A DNA stretch of 64,000 nt from an uncultured Spirochaetota bacterium (GCA_944389415.1 CALXMF010000002.1:186001-250000); one strand, 5' to 3'. Shown: positions 17,928-26,026, numbered from the stretch's first letter. Notes: generated by a model from the sequence alone, not told the origin. Numbers and translations are program-made.

Positions 17928-18467
17928 ATGAATCACATATCGACAGGAGTATGGGCAGCCGCTCTATGTTCTGTACTGCTGCTGTCTGGGTGCAGCAGCG
18001 CGCCGCAGAATATTACCTCAGTAGAAAATTTTGATGCCCAGCGATATCTGGGTACATGGTATGAAATCGCGCGCTTTGACTTCTTTTTTGAAAACAATAT
18101 AGACGAAGTAACCGCCAATTATTCACTTAACGCAGATGGTTCCATAAAAGTAATAAACCGCGGCTATAGTACAAAAAAACTCAAATATCAGGAATCTGTC
18201 GGTAAGGCAAAGTTCAAAGATCAATCTTCTGTTGGAGCGCTGAAGGTATCATTTTTCGGGCCGTTTTATGGGGGATACAATATTATCGCTCTTGATCCGG
18301 AATATCAGTATGCGCTGGTAGCCGGCGACTCATACAAATATTTGTGGCTTCTTTCACGCACACCATCTATCCCTGACACAATCAGAGATGAATATCTGGC
18401 AAAAGCCAAATCACTTGGTTTTACTACAGAAAATCTCGTCTGGACAAAACACACCGCCAGCAAATAA
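17928..18467 (+). CDS. Lipocalin lipoprotein, Blc-like
   Basis: A 179-residue protein with lipobox LSGC (Cys22) and the lipocalin signature YLGTWYEIARFDF (G-x-W), then VTANYSLNADGSIKVINRG, FFGPFYGGYNIIALDPEYQYALVAG and YLWLLSRTP, matching bacterial Blc throughout. Blc proteins are membrane-anchored and bind lipids or lysophospholipids under stress. AGGAGG precedes the ATG. It is divergent from queD. A GC-rich inverted repeat follows the stop. Confidence 0.93.
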   Translation: MNHISTGVWAAALCSVLLLSGCSSAPQNITSVENFDAQRYLGTWYEIARFDFFFENNIDEVTANYSLNADGSIKVINRGYSTKKLKYQESVGKAKFKDQSSVGALKVSFFGPFYGGYNIIALDPEYQYALVAGDSYKYLWLLSRTPSIPDTIRDEYLAKAKSLGFTTENLVWTKHTASK

Positions 18468-18474
18468 ACAGCCG

Positions 18475-18528
18475 CCGCCGCTGTCCGCAGACCAAAATTA
18501 CTCAGATTTTTCGAACAGCGGCGGCGAG
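18475..18528. repeat. GC-rich 12-bp perfect inverted repeat
   Basis: Arms CGCCGCCGCTGT (18475-18486) and its exact complement (18517-18528) enclose a 30-nt AT-rich loop. No T run follows on either strand, so it is not a standard terminator. The right arm lies within the coding end of the MFS remnant. Confidence 0.75.
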
Positions 18529-18645
18529 AACAATAAGCGCCGCACCAGAAAAAATCATACTGTATGACAGCGGAAAACAATCAGCGAGAAATCCAAATAT
18601 GATCATTCCCAGAGGGAGACAGGCGGCATATAAAGAACTCTGTAT
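18502..18645 (-). pseudogene. C-terminal remnant of an MFS transporter
   Basis: The last about 48 codons of a minus-strand frame read SSLYAACLPLGMIIFGFLAD followed by a closing hydrophobic helix (SGAALIVLAAAVRK). This is the typical end of a major facilitator efflux pump (PLGxxxxGxLAD). Upstream in the same frame the sequence becomes meaningless because it is the antisense of the zinc-ribbon gene at 18658. The rest of the transporter is missing, so an insertion or deletion replaced it. Confidence 0.65.
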
Positions 18646-18657
18646 CTGGAGGATAGT

Positions 18658-19020
18658 ATGGCAATATTGCAAAATAAAAAGCCGCTGCGGCGTATACGGA
18701 AAAACATGTTCATAACAGCAGCCGTGCTGGAAATTCTTGAGATAGCAGCTGCGATATATAGTATCAAAACACAAAACTGGCTGCCAATCATCGCGGCGTT
18801 TGTTATCGCCTGCATTTCTTCTATATTTCTGGCCAAATATTATTACCGCAATACCGCATATATCTGCCCAAACTGTCACGCACAATTCAAACCGCAATTC
18901 TGGAAGTTTTTCTGGGCATTCCATACACCCCGTACCAGAAAACTCACCTGCCCCAGCTGCGGACAAAAAAGGTACTGTCTCGAAACAGCTGATACCGCCG
19001 GCGAAACACAAGCCCCGTAA
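18658..19020 (+). CDS. Two-TM membrane protein with split zinc ribbon (copy 1)
   Basis: A 120-residue protein: basic start KPLRRIRK, two hydrophobic helices (about 17-35 and 43-60), then two CxxC pairs, CPNC and CPSC, about 33 residues apart, around the motif QFKPQFWKFFWAFHTPRTRK. The four Cys should bind one zinc on the cytoplasmic side. Similar small proteins with a CPxC...KPxFWK...LTCPxCGxK core occur in many anaerobes without a known role. GGAGG lies 7 nt before the ATG. It is a paralogue of the gene at 19554. Confidence 0.75.
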   Translation: MAILQNKKPLRRIRKNMFITAAVLEILEIAAAIYSIKTQNWLPIIAAFVIACISSIFLAKYYYRNTAYICPNCHAQFKPQFWKFFWAFHTPRTRKLTCPSCGQKRYCLETADTAGETQAP

Positions 19021-19083
19021 CATGCACCGCTTATCTAGCATAACTATCTGCTAAACTATACAATACACACAGAAATAATTTCC

Positions 19084-19557
19084 GTGAACAGCTTTATGAA
19101 AACACATATGATTATTCGAGAATACACACCGGCAGACTGCAAAGCAATTACTGAATTATTCTATAATACAGTGCACACTATCAATGCGAAAGACTATACA
19201 GAAGAACAATTAAACGTATGGGCACCTGAATGCGCGGACAGAGAAAAATGGGACAAATCACTTCAGGCTCATTACAGTATTGTTGCTGTTAAAAACGGAA
19301 TCATCGTAGGTTTTGGCGATATAGACAGTACAGGCTACCTTGATCGCCTGTATATTCATGCAGACTATCAAAGGCAGGGAATCGCGTCTGCTATCTGTAA
19401 TCAGCTGGAACAAGCTGTTCAGGGAACAATCACCACACACGCCTCTATCACCGCAAAAGATTTTTTTGCAAAAAGAGGATACCAAATAATCAAAGAACAG
19501 CAGATAGAACGGCAGGGAATTTTTCTTAAAAATTACGTTATGAAAAAAACAGTATGA
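19084..19557 (+). CDS. GNAT-family N-acetyltransferase
   Basis: About 157 residues from a GTG at 19084; ATGs at 19096 and 19108 are equally possible as no Shine-Dalgarno is clear and the fold proper begins IIREYTPADCKAITELF. The acetyl-CoA loop is RLYIHADYQRQGIASAICNQLE (R/Q-x-x-G-x-A). The sequence resembles the PhnO/YafP-like group of small GNATs (NAKDYTEEQLNVWAP). Acceptor substrate unknown. It sits between two paralogous zinc-ribbon membrane proteins and overlaps the second by ATGA. Confidence 0.85.
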   Translation: MNSFMKTHMIIREYTPADCKAITELFYNTVHTINAKDYTEEQLNVWAPECADREKWDKSLQAHYSIVAVKNGIIVGFGDIDSTGYLDRLYIHADYQRQGIASAICNQLEQAVQGTITTHASITAKDFFAKRGYQIIKEQQIERQGIFLKNYVMKKTV

Positions 19558-19982
19558 CAACGTTTCGCAATAAAAAGCCACTGTGGCGTATACGGAAACA
19601 AATACTCATAATGAGACTCACGCTGGAAATTCTTGAGATAGCCGTTCTCATATACAGTATCAAAATACGAAGCATCCTGCCATTTAAAACGGCAGGTGTT
19701 ATCTACCTCATCTTTTTGGGATGTCTAGACCGATATTATTACCGCTATACCGCACATATCTGTCCGCACTGCAGCACGCAATTCAAACCGCAATTCTGGA
19801 AGTTTCTTTTGGCTCCCGAAACACCCCGCCATCACGGAAGATTTTATTTTGTTATCACCACAATCTGGGAGCTTCTCCAACTCCATAAGCCCCATGCAAA
19901 AAGACTCACCTGCCCCACATGCGGCAAAAAAAGCTATTGTCTTGAAACAGATGCTGTCACCGGCGGGGAACAAACCCTGTAA
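19554..19982 (+). CDS. Two-TM membrane protein with split zinc ribbon (copy 2)
   Basis: A 142-residue paralogue of the gene at 18658. The start (NKKPLWRIRKQ), both helices and the two CxxC pairs (CPHC, CPTC) are conserved, as is FKPQFWKFLLAPETPR. It carries about 24 extra residues (FYFVITTIWELLQLHKPHA) between the halves of the zinc ribbon. Its start overlaps the GNAT stop (ATGA), so expression is coupled. Its 3' end overlaps the convergent YihY-like gene by 26 nt. Confidence 0.75.
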   Translation: MTTFRNKKPLWRIRKQILIMRLTLEILEIAVLIYSIKIRSILPFKTAGVIYLIFLGCLDRYYYRYTAHICPHCSTQFKPQFWKFLLAPETPRHHGRFYFVITTIWELLQLHKPHAKRLTCPTCGKKSYCLETDAVTGGEQTL

Positions 19983-21225
19983 TTTGCGCGAGAGCCTTTT
20001 TACTGACCTCCGGATTTGATTGCGTCATCCGCATAAACACATTTTTATCAATACGTATCAGCTGCACCGCAGTCACCGCGCGCGCAGTTGTCCGCCTTGG
20101 TTCAAGAAGCAGCACAGACACTTCGCCAAAAAAATCACCACGCTCATAAAAACGGATATGATTCAAACGGGACAATTCAACGGTGCCTTCCGCTATATAA
20201 AATACGTCATCAGAGATATCGCCCGCATGATAAATGACAGAATCTGGCGCGCAGTAAAACACATTTTCAGTTTTCGCGGTCAGCCGCATCGGATTAATAA
20301 ACAGCAGCCGGCGCAGCGCTGGTAATGGCTCCATCGTATCCCGATCCGGCAGCAGATACAGTTCCGCAAGCAGCAAATCGTCAAAAAACTGAAGCACAAA
20401 AAGATACTGCGCAAAAAAAAGAAATAGCAGAAAAAAGATAAACACCTCAAGCAGCACAACAATTGTATTACTGAGAACCCCATAAATAAGATTATACTTA
20501 TTCATATCAAGAAAAAGACTGAACACGAGCCGTACTACTCCAAATGAGACAGTGCAGAACAGCGAACCAATCATACACAAGGACAGCGGCGGAGAAGTAC
20601 GCGCCCCGGCACGGTAACAGACAGTAATAAACAGAAACAGCAATACTCCCGGAACAAAGCTCAGCAATATACCTAATAAACGCTGCATTACCGGAGGAAC
20701 AAACGACGCAAACACAGATGTTCCAAGCAGCGATTCAGCTGTCACAATCACCGCTATCAGGGCCGAGATAACCACAACAATTAATACCTCTCCAGCAAGA
20801 GAAAACAATGTCAGAATCATCGGCCGCTCAGACGCGTACCGGTGAAAAATGCAGGACATACTCGTCATTACTGAAGTAAAAAAACGTTTTGCCATCCAGA
20901 ACAATGAGACACCGACAACTATTTCAAAAAGTCCTGTATGTTCCATCGATTCAAGAGAAGCGAGCATCCGTTCAACAGAAAACAGACCGCCTAAAAAATC
21001 CTCATCAGATATATACCGCAGCAGCAATTCAGGAGCAGTGTGAAGCACACGCAATAAAATAGAAAGAATCATCATAACAACCGGAATAACCGACATCATA
21101 AAACCAAACGCGCAGGATGAAGCATAAGTCAGCAAATCATTCTGCACAAAAAAACTGGCAGTAAGAAAAACAGATTGTATAACAGTTATCAGCGGTATCG
21201 GGCGCGGCGCATCTTTTTTGCTCAT
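19957..21225 (-). CDS. YihY/BrkB membrane protein fused to a cyclic-nucleotide-binding domain
   Basis: A 422-residue protein. Residues 10-290 have about six TM helices and the YihY/BrkB features (LTYASSCAFGFMMSVIPVV, FEIVVGVSLFWMAKRFF, RYASERPMI). Residues 316-415 form a cNMP-binding fold: VIYHAGDISDDVFYIAEGTV, then the phosphate-binding cassette FGEVSVLLLEPRRTTARA, with the Glu and Arg that grip the cyclic phosphate. YihY members were once called RNase BN; their true function is unclear. The fusion suggests a membrane process controlled by a cyclic nucleotide. The predicted promoter leaves only a 4-5 nt leader. Confidence 0.85.
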   Translation of the reverse strand: MSKKDAPRPIPLITVIQSVFLTASFFVQNDLLTYASSCAFGFMMSVIPVVMMILSILLRVLHTAPELLLRYISDEDFLGGLFSVERMLASLESMEHTGLFEIVVGVSLFWMAKRFFTSVMTSMSCIFHRYASERPMILTLFSLAGEVLIVVVISALIAVIVTAESLLGTSVFASFVPPVMQRLLGILLSFVPGVLLFLFITVCYRAGARTSPPLSLCMIGSLFCTVSFGVVRLVFSLFLDMNKYNLIYGVLSNTIVVLLEVFIFFLLFLFFAQYLFVLQFFDDLLLAELYLLPDRDTMEPLPALRRLLFINPMRLTAKTENVFYCAPDSVIYHAGDISDDVFYIAEGTVELSRLNHIRFYERGDFFGEVSVLLLEPRRTTARAVTAVQLIRIDKNVFMRMTQSNPEVSKKALAQITGFVPRR

Positions 21226-21236
21226 ATTATAATTTT

Positions 21237-21265
21237 AGAATATTTTCTTTCTCTTTACCAGTAAA
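21237..21265 (-). promoter_or_regulatory. Promoter of the YihY-CNB gene, very short leader
   Basis: Minus strand: TTTACT (21265-21260), 17 nt, TATTCT (21242-21237), 11 nt, ATG at 21225. The leader would be about 4-5 nt and has no Shine-Dalgarno. Confidence 0.5.
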
Positions 21266-21446
21266 AAACACTTGTATATCAGACTGATTTATCTATCACA
21301 TTCTGCATACAAACGGTATGGGTGATTCTTTGATCCCAGTTCTTAAAAGTGCGATGCAAATATAACCGCTGCGTTAACACCGCCAGGAAAAGAAAAAATT
21401 GCGTATATAGAGTATATATGTTACCATATTAATATAGAGGTGTATC

Positions 21447-21518
21447 ATGAACATACGAAAACAAATTTTTATATTTTTTACAGTATGCATGGCGGCATTT
21501 TGCTACGGCAGGGATTAG
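21447..21518 (+). pseudogene. Orphan signal-peptide ORF (23 aa)
   Basis: ATG after a GAGG reads MNIRKQIFIFFTVCMAAFCYG, a complete signal peptide, then stops two codons later. It looks like the 5' end of a lost exported protein. The 220 nt between it and the YihY-like gene hold only that gene's promoter and nothing else recognisable. Confidence 0.45.
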
Positions 21519-21679
21519 AAATAAAATAGTAATCTATAATGATGAGGATTGATTCTGGTATGTCATTAAGTGAAAATTTTAATAAGAAAATAGAACTTTC
21601 TCGTCAAATTATTAATCCACTGTATAATCGATATATAATGATTTCAGACCTGTAAATCGGGAGGAATGAGGATGATTAA

Positions 21680-22489
21680 GTGGAATTTGTTATATATCCC
21701 TTTTCTTTTACGGAATTTTGTGAACTCTATCATACAATTGATAAAGATATTTCCCCTGAACAGTGCTTTAAAAAGTATCTTTTAACAGGCGGAATGCCTT
21801 ATCTTGTTAATATCCAGTATCAGGAAAAAGCCTCCGCACAATATCTGACAGACCTTTTTAATTCGGTACAGCTGAAAGATGTTATCAGACGGTACAAAGT
21901 CCGTGATGCGGATTTGCTGGAAAGATTGATATCCTATGTAATGATACATACGGGAACCAGCTTTTCTGCATCTTCTTTGGTTAAATTCCTAAAAAACGAG
22001 TATCGCGCTGTTTCGGTAGATACTATTCTGAACTATATCGGTTATTGCTGCAATTCCTATTTATTTTATCAGGTAAAGCGGGAGGATGTCCGAGGAAAAC
22101 AGATTCTTTCAACAAATGAAAAATACTACATCGCCGATCACGGTTTGCGGGAAGCGGTTTTTGGCGGCAATATGAGAGATATTAACCTGATAATGGAAAA
22201 TATTGTGTATCTGGAATTGCTGCGCAGAGGGTATCGTGTTACAGTCGGAAAAGTGGGTGATAAGGAAATTGACTTTGTGTGCCGCAGGCAGGAGCAAAAA
22301 CTGTATGTTCAGGTTGCGTATCTGCTGGCAGATGAACATACCGTACAACGGGAATTCGGTGTGTATGAATCCGTCAGGGATAATTTTCCCAAGTACGTCG
22401 TCACCATGGATGAAATCGATATGAGCCGTAACGGCATCAAACACATGAATATCCGGGATTTTTTAACAAAGTGGGAATGGGATACATAG
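21680..22489 (+). pseudogene. DUF4143 / AAA_14-type ATPase lacking its N-terminal ATPase domain
   Basis: The open frame (GTG at 21680, preceded by an in-frame TAA) starts VEFVIYPFSFTEFCELY, which in full proteins follows the AAA_14 Walker A/B domain at about residue 120. The remaining 269 residues are a good C-terminal half with GGMPYLVNIQ, DVIRRYKVRDADLLERLISY, the winged-helix region and the DUF4143 nuclease-like core (ENIVYLELLRRGYRV, then GDKEIDFVCRRQ). Without the P-loop it cannot bind ATP. The 160 nt before it, back to the orphan signal-peptide ORF, hold only a doubtful 38-codon ORF. A decayed gene is most likely. Confidence 0.8.
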
Positions 22490-22554
22490 ACGTATAATAT
22501 CCGTCTGATACAAAAATATGAGAACAACCGGTAGTTCCCCTGGAGGCAAACAAA

Positions 22555-22695
22555 ATGAACAAAAGAATGATGCTGGCTGTATTGCTGCTGGTCAGCGTTG
22601 TGGCGGCTGTTTTCGGAACGGATTTTGAGAAAAGAATCACAGAAAAAAAGTGGTATCGAGATTATTTTAATAAGGTCATTCACCGAAAAGGATAG
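22555..22695 (+). CDS. Short exported ORF of 46 aa, probable remnant
   Basis: GGAGG is well spaced before the ATG. The protein has a signal peptide (MMLAVLLLVSVVAAVFG) and only 25 further residues (FEKRITEKKWYRDYFNKVIH). It could be a small secreted peptide or the 5' relic of a larger gene. It lies 11 nt before the next exported protein and is probably co-transcribed. I recognise no family. Confidence 0.4.
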   Translation: MNKRMMLAVLLLVSVVAAVFGTDFEKRITEKKWYRDYFNKVIHRKG

Positions 22696-22706
22696 GAACA
22701 TCATAA

Positions 22707-23378
22707 ATGAAAAAAATGAAAATTTTATTTTTTTTCTGTTTATTATGTATTGTTGCATCTATACGTAGTGTTGCACAAGAAGTAAAGCCTGATGAAGCGA
22801 CAGGAGAACAAATATATATTTTGAAAGATGGATATACACTTATTCTTACCGATGGTTTGGAACAAGGCAATCACGTGTATAACGTTTCCTTAAAACGGGG
22901 AAACGAAATCTTTCTTGTTTCTTCGGGAGAGTATTTTAATAATTTAAAATATTTTCCCCGTGATGAAGGTATTGATTTTACTGATTACTTTGTGCTTGCG
23001 TTTTTTATGGGAGATTATAATTACGTTTTATATGATAAAGATAAACATATTCCGCTATTTGATTTTTATCTGGGGGGATATGATATATCAAATAATCTGC
23101 TTATTTATTGGGAAAAAGAACGCGGAATACAGGGAGCTGTTGAACAAGTATTTCTGCTTGATTTGCAAAATAAAAAAAAGTATCGATTAAACAGATATTT
23201 GGACGATTTTCAAAAGAATCAGACTGTTTCATATTTATTCTATTATCATAATCAGTTTGAAATAATACAGGTGAGCGATACTGCTGTTGAAATTCTATAT
23301 ACCGGTTTTTATGATTACCTTAATGAAAATCAGGAAGTTAAGTGCAGGTTTTCAGTGAAACGGGATATATCAAGTTGA
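22707..23378 (+). CDS. Exported protein of unknown function
   Basis: A 223-residue protein with a signal peptide (MKILFFFCLLCIVASIRSVAQ). The mature part is rich in Tyr, Phe and Asp and probably all-beta (YVLYDKDKHIPLFDFYLGGYD, then VEQVFLLDLQNKKKY). An AGGA Shine-Dalgarno precedes the ATG. AT content is higher than in core genes, as in the rest of this island. I recognise no family. Confidence 0.6.
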   Translation: MKKMKILFFFCLLCIVASIRSVAQEVKPDEATGEQIYILKDGYTLILTDGLEQGNHVYNVSLKRGNEIFLVSSGEYFNNLKYFPRDEGIDFTDYFVLAFFMGDYNYVLYDKDKHIPLFDFYLGGYDISNNLLIYWEKERGIQGAVEQVFLLDLQNKKKYRLNRYLDDFQKNQTVSYLFYYHNQFEIIQVSDTAVEILYTGFYDYLNENQEVKCRFSVKRDISS

Positions 23379-23430
23379 GCAATTTTGATTGATACAACGT
23401 TAGAACTGTTAGAAAATAAATAGTGCAAAA

Positions 23431-23535
23431 TTAGCAGGCAATATTTGTGTGGTCTGCAAAACAAAGACAGTATCCCCATCACCACACAAATCAAAATTGC
23501 AAATAAAAATCACATAGGACTTTTTCAAATTGCTC
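23431..23535 (-). pseudogene. Fragment of a second Rpn-family nuclease gene
   Basis: This stretch is a diverged copy (roughly 80-85% identical by eye) of 24112-24216 in the neighbouring Rpn gene. On the minus strand it reads KKSYVIFICNFDLCGDGDT, the conserved strand after the Rpn active site, with a stop just before it and an unrelated end. Only this core is left. No other gene is seen between 23379 and 23571. Confidence 0.65.
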
Positions 23536-23550
23536 TATCAGGATCAGTTC

Positions 23551-24588
23551 TTTTGACGGATTCAAAATTGTTCATTGAGACAACTTTTTGATAGTTTCAA
23601 TGGGTAATTGAGTATATTGGGCAATGGTCTCAAATCCTATGTTGTCTCTCAACATGGCAATGGCGATTTGTATCGCACCTTCTTCCCGTCCTTGTTGAAT
23701 TCCTTCCTGGCGACCTTGGGTTTGTCCAATTTCTATTCCTTCTTCCCGACCTTTAGCTACCCCTCTCTCTTCCCCGATTTCAATTCCTTTCTCCAATCCC
23801 TGCTCAATTCCTTCTTTTATGCCTTCTGCTCTGCCTTCACTCCATTTATCGTACAAGTCTAATTCATATTTCATGTGGGGCCTCCCCTCTGGAAAGAGTC
23901 GTTTGAAGGCTGCTACTTTATCGGCAATAGGGCGGGATTCATCTGTAACCGTAGCAGTAGATAAGTACTGTAATAATGCCCTCAATCTAGGATCTTGCGC
24001 CTTCTCAAACGCACTTGTATTATATACGATTTTCACTTGCCCGTCACTAATCATCGAGGGGCGTATCTCTGGGCAGAACGATGATTGCAAATATTGCAAT
24101 GGTACAAAAACTTAGCAGGGCAATATTTGCGTAGTCTACAAAACAACGGAAGTATCCCCATCACCGCATAAATCAAAGTTACAGATAAAAATTACATAGG
24201 ATTTTTTCAGTTGATCGTAGGGATTGCCTCTTAAAAGAGAGTCTACGTCAATGGCGGAGTGATAATATCGCATGCGTTTTACTAAATTGTATTTGTTGGT
24301 TGTTTGCATTTCGATGTTGTAAATCTCATTGTCACCTTCAAGGTATACATCCATTCTGATGCCTTTCGTTTGAGGAAAAAGGTTGACTTCTTTTTGCGCT
24401 TCCAAGTACATGACTTTGCTGATTTTTATTCCCATCAGCATTTCAAGAAAGAGTTTACAAAATTCTTCGTCTTTCATAATTTGACTGAACAGGTAATCAT
24501 CAGTTAATGTTAGATCCTTCCATTCTTTCATCGTTGCACCTCCTATATTAATTATTGCTTTAAAGAGGTGATTTTTGACGGATTTGAA
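23551..24588. repeat. Imperfect 16-bp direct repeats flanking the Rpn gene
   Basis: TTTTGACGGATTCAAA at 23551-23566 and TTTTGACGGATTTGAA at 24573-24588 (14 of 16 identical) lie just outside the Rpn gene at both ends. They may be a duplicated target or a trace of recombination. The 310 nt from 24532 to 24841 hold the second copy and no gene I can support. Confidence 0.4.
23572..24531 (-). pseudogene. Rpn-family PD-(D/E)XK nuclease, interrupted by in-frame stops
   Basis: The 5' half (24531-24136) reads LTDDYLFSQIMKDEEFCKLF, GIRMDVYLEGDNEIYNIEMQ (the D...ExQ nuclease core) and YVIFICNFDLCGDGDT, then meets TAG and, nine codons later, TAA. The same frame goes on with FCPEIRPSMISDGQVKIVYN and a Glu/Gly/Arg-rich tail of short repeats (EGIEIGQTQGRQEGIQQGRE), the normal Rpn end. 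Rpn proteins are recombination-promoting nucleases often annotated as transposases. AGGAGG is correctly placed before the ATG. A 16-bp imperfect direct repeat flanks the locus. Confidence 0.8.
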
Positions 24589-24841
24589 GAAAAAAGTTGG
24601 AAGTTCTGGGTTAAAGTCTATCGTTAAGATTTCTCAAAACTTCCTTTTTCGGAATGACATGGCTGGGGAGGTGTTTTTTTAAGGCAAGGTTTTGTATCCA
24701 AAATATGTAAGTCCACAGTTCCAAAAATACCAGTGATTTGTAAGGTAGCCCTGCAAAAGTTGTTATCATTTTCCCATGCACAGAAACTTTTTAAAGAGTT
24801 TAATCTTGCAAAAAGTAAAACTGATACCAGATTAAATTGGG

Positions 24842-25567
24842 CTAAAACTTAATAAATTCCCAAGCCTTTTTTATTGTTCCGTCCGGCCAATAAGAATATT
24901 CGTACCATTCTTCGTATCCGTCAGAGTTCTTCCAGTAAATTTTATTTCCGTTTTTATCATACTCGTACCATTCTTCGTATCCGTCAGAGTTCTTCCAGTA
25001 AATTTTATTTCCGTTTTTATCATACTCATACCAGTCTTCGTCTCCGTCAGAGTTCTTCCAGTAAATTTTATTTCCGTTTTTATCATACTCATACCATTCT
25101 TCGTATCCGTAAGAGTTCTTCATGTGGATTAAATTTCCGTTTTTATCATACTCATACCAGTATTCGCCTCCGGAAGAGTTCTTCCAGTAAATTTCATTTC
25201 CGTTTTTATCATACTCATACCATGCTTCGTATCCGTCAGAGCCATTCCTGTGAATTAAATTTCCGTTTTTATCATACTCATACCATGCTTCGTATCCGTC
25301 AGAGTCCTTCCTGTGGATTAAATTTCCGTTTTTATCATACTCATACCATGCTTCGTATCCGTCAGCGTCCTGCCAGTAAATTTTATTTCCGTTTTTGTCG
25401 TATTCTGTTATGGAATTCAATTTAACCCATTTATTTCCTGTACCGGGAAAGTTTTTATAGTATTTTTTCCCAAGAACATATTCTTCTGCAAACACTGTTA
25501 CAGGTGCGATACATGATAAAAAAAATACAAGAGCAAATAGCGAAAAGATTTTCTTGTTTATTTTCAT
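24842..25567 (-). CDS. Secreted protein built from eight 21-residue YD-like repeats
   Basis: A 241-residue protein with a signal peptide (FALVFFLSCIAPVTVFAEE), a short unique region, then eight tandem 21-residue repeats (residues 55-222) with consensus EYDKNGNKIYWKNSDGYEEWY split as EYDKNGN + (K/L)IY/H + WKNSDGYEEWY, and an 18-residue tail. The pattern recalls RHS/YD repeats (YDxNGNxI), which form extended beta structures, but is shorter. An AGAGGAAG ribosome site precedes the ATG. Copy number can change by recombination between nearly identical copies. Function unknown; surface or secreted interaction is inference. Confidence 0.8.
   Translation of the reverse strand: MKINKKIFSLFALVFFLSCIAPVTVFAEEYVLGKKYYKNFPGTGNKWVKLNSITEYDKNGNKIYWQDADGYEAWYEYDKNGNLIHRKDSDGYEAWYEYDKNGNLIHRNGSDGYEAWYEYDKNGNEIYWKNSSGGEYWYEYDKNGNLIHMKNSYGYEEWYEYDKNGNKIYWKNSDGDEDWYEYDKNGNKIYWKNSDGYEEWYEYDKNGNKIYWKNSDGYEEWYEYSYWPDGTIKKAWEFIKF
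24902..25405 (-). repeat. 63-bp tandem coding repeat, eight copies
   Basis: Eight contiguous 63-bp units encode the protein repeats above. The three units nearest the 3' end of the gene (24902-25090) are almost identical at the DNA level; the others differ mainly in the IHRK/IYWK codons. The exact 63-bp length keeps the frame if units are gained or lost. Confidence 0.92.
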
Positions 25568-25794
25568 TTTCTTCCTCTTTTTTTATGGATTGCAAATAAA
25601 TGAAGTAAAAATAACTACACTAACCATAGTAAGGTATCTTTTTGTTAAAAGCAAGAGGAGTATGGTTTTATAAAATCAAAGATAAAGAATCAACCATACA
25701 TAAAGGCCCTCGTTACACTGGATTTTTTCATGTTTTTATGATACAATAGATTTATATATATAATATTGTTTTACTTGTTTTCCCTGAAACAAGA

Positions 25795-25821
25795 AATCCG
25801 TAAACAGTCTGTTTACGGATT
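25795..25821. repeat. 12-bp perfect hairpin and TGTTTAC motifs
   Basis: AATCCGTAAACA, a 3-nt loop, then the exact complement. The heptamer TGTTTAC or its complement occurs four times in 83 bp (25800, 25810, 25822, 25876). It lies in the 1-kb gene-poor region 25568-26594. Confidence 0.6.
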
Positions 25822-25885
25822 GTAAACACACCTTTTACAAAGTGAAAATAGTCCTTTTACGGAAGGGAAACACACTGTTTACACT

Positions 25886-25975
25886 TATTTTGTTACTGAA
25901 AAAATAAATTTTGTCACCGAAAAAATACAATTTGTCTCTGAAAAACATAAATTTTGTTACCGAAAAATTTTATTT
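25886..25975 (+). repeat. Degenerate 20-22 bp tandem repeat, four copies
   Basis: Units of the form ATTTTGTYACYGAAAAAAT start near 25887, 25907, 25929 and 25951. The spacing is 20-22 bp and the copies differ at 2-5 positions. Confidence 0.6.
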
Positions 25976-26026
25976 TGCAAAACAATAAAAGGGTGTATAA
26001 TAAAACACTGAAAGGAGATGCATCCG

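Noticed and set aside
18502-19041. A 179-codon minus-strand frame as a whole gene
   Set aside because: Only its last about 48 codons make sense (MFS end); the rest is antisense of the well-supported zinc-ribbon gene at 18658.
21539-21655. 38-codon ORF before the DUF4143 fragment
   Set aside because: No ribosome site and no similarity; likely chance in AT-rich sequence.
23572-24531. Intact transposase or insertion sequence
   Set aside because: Rpn proteins are often called transposases, but there are no terminal inverted repeats and the frame has two stops.
24874-25425. Plus-strand 183-codon frame across the repeat protein
   Set aside because: It is the mirror of the 63-bp repeats; it has no signal peptide or ribosome site, unlike the minus-strand frame.
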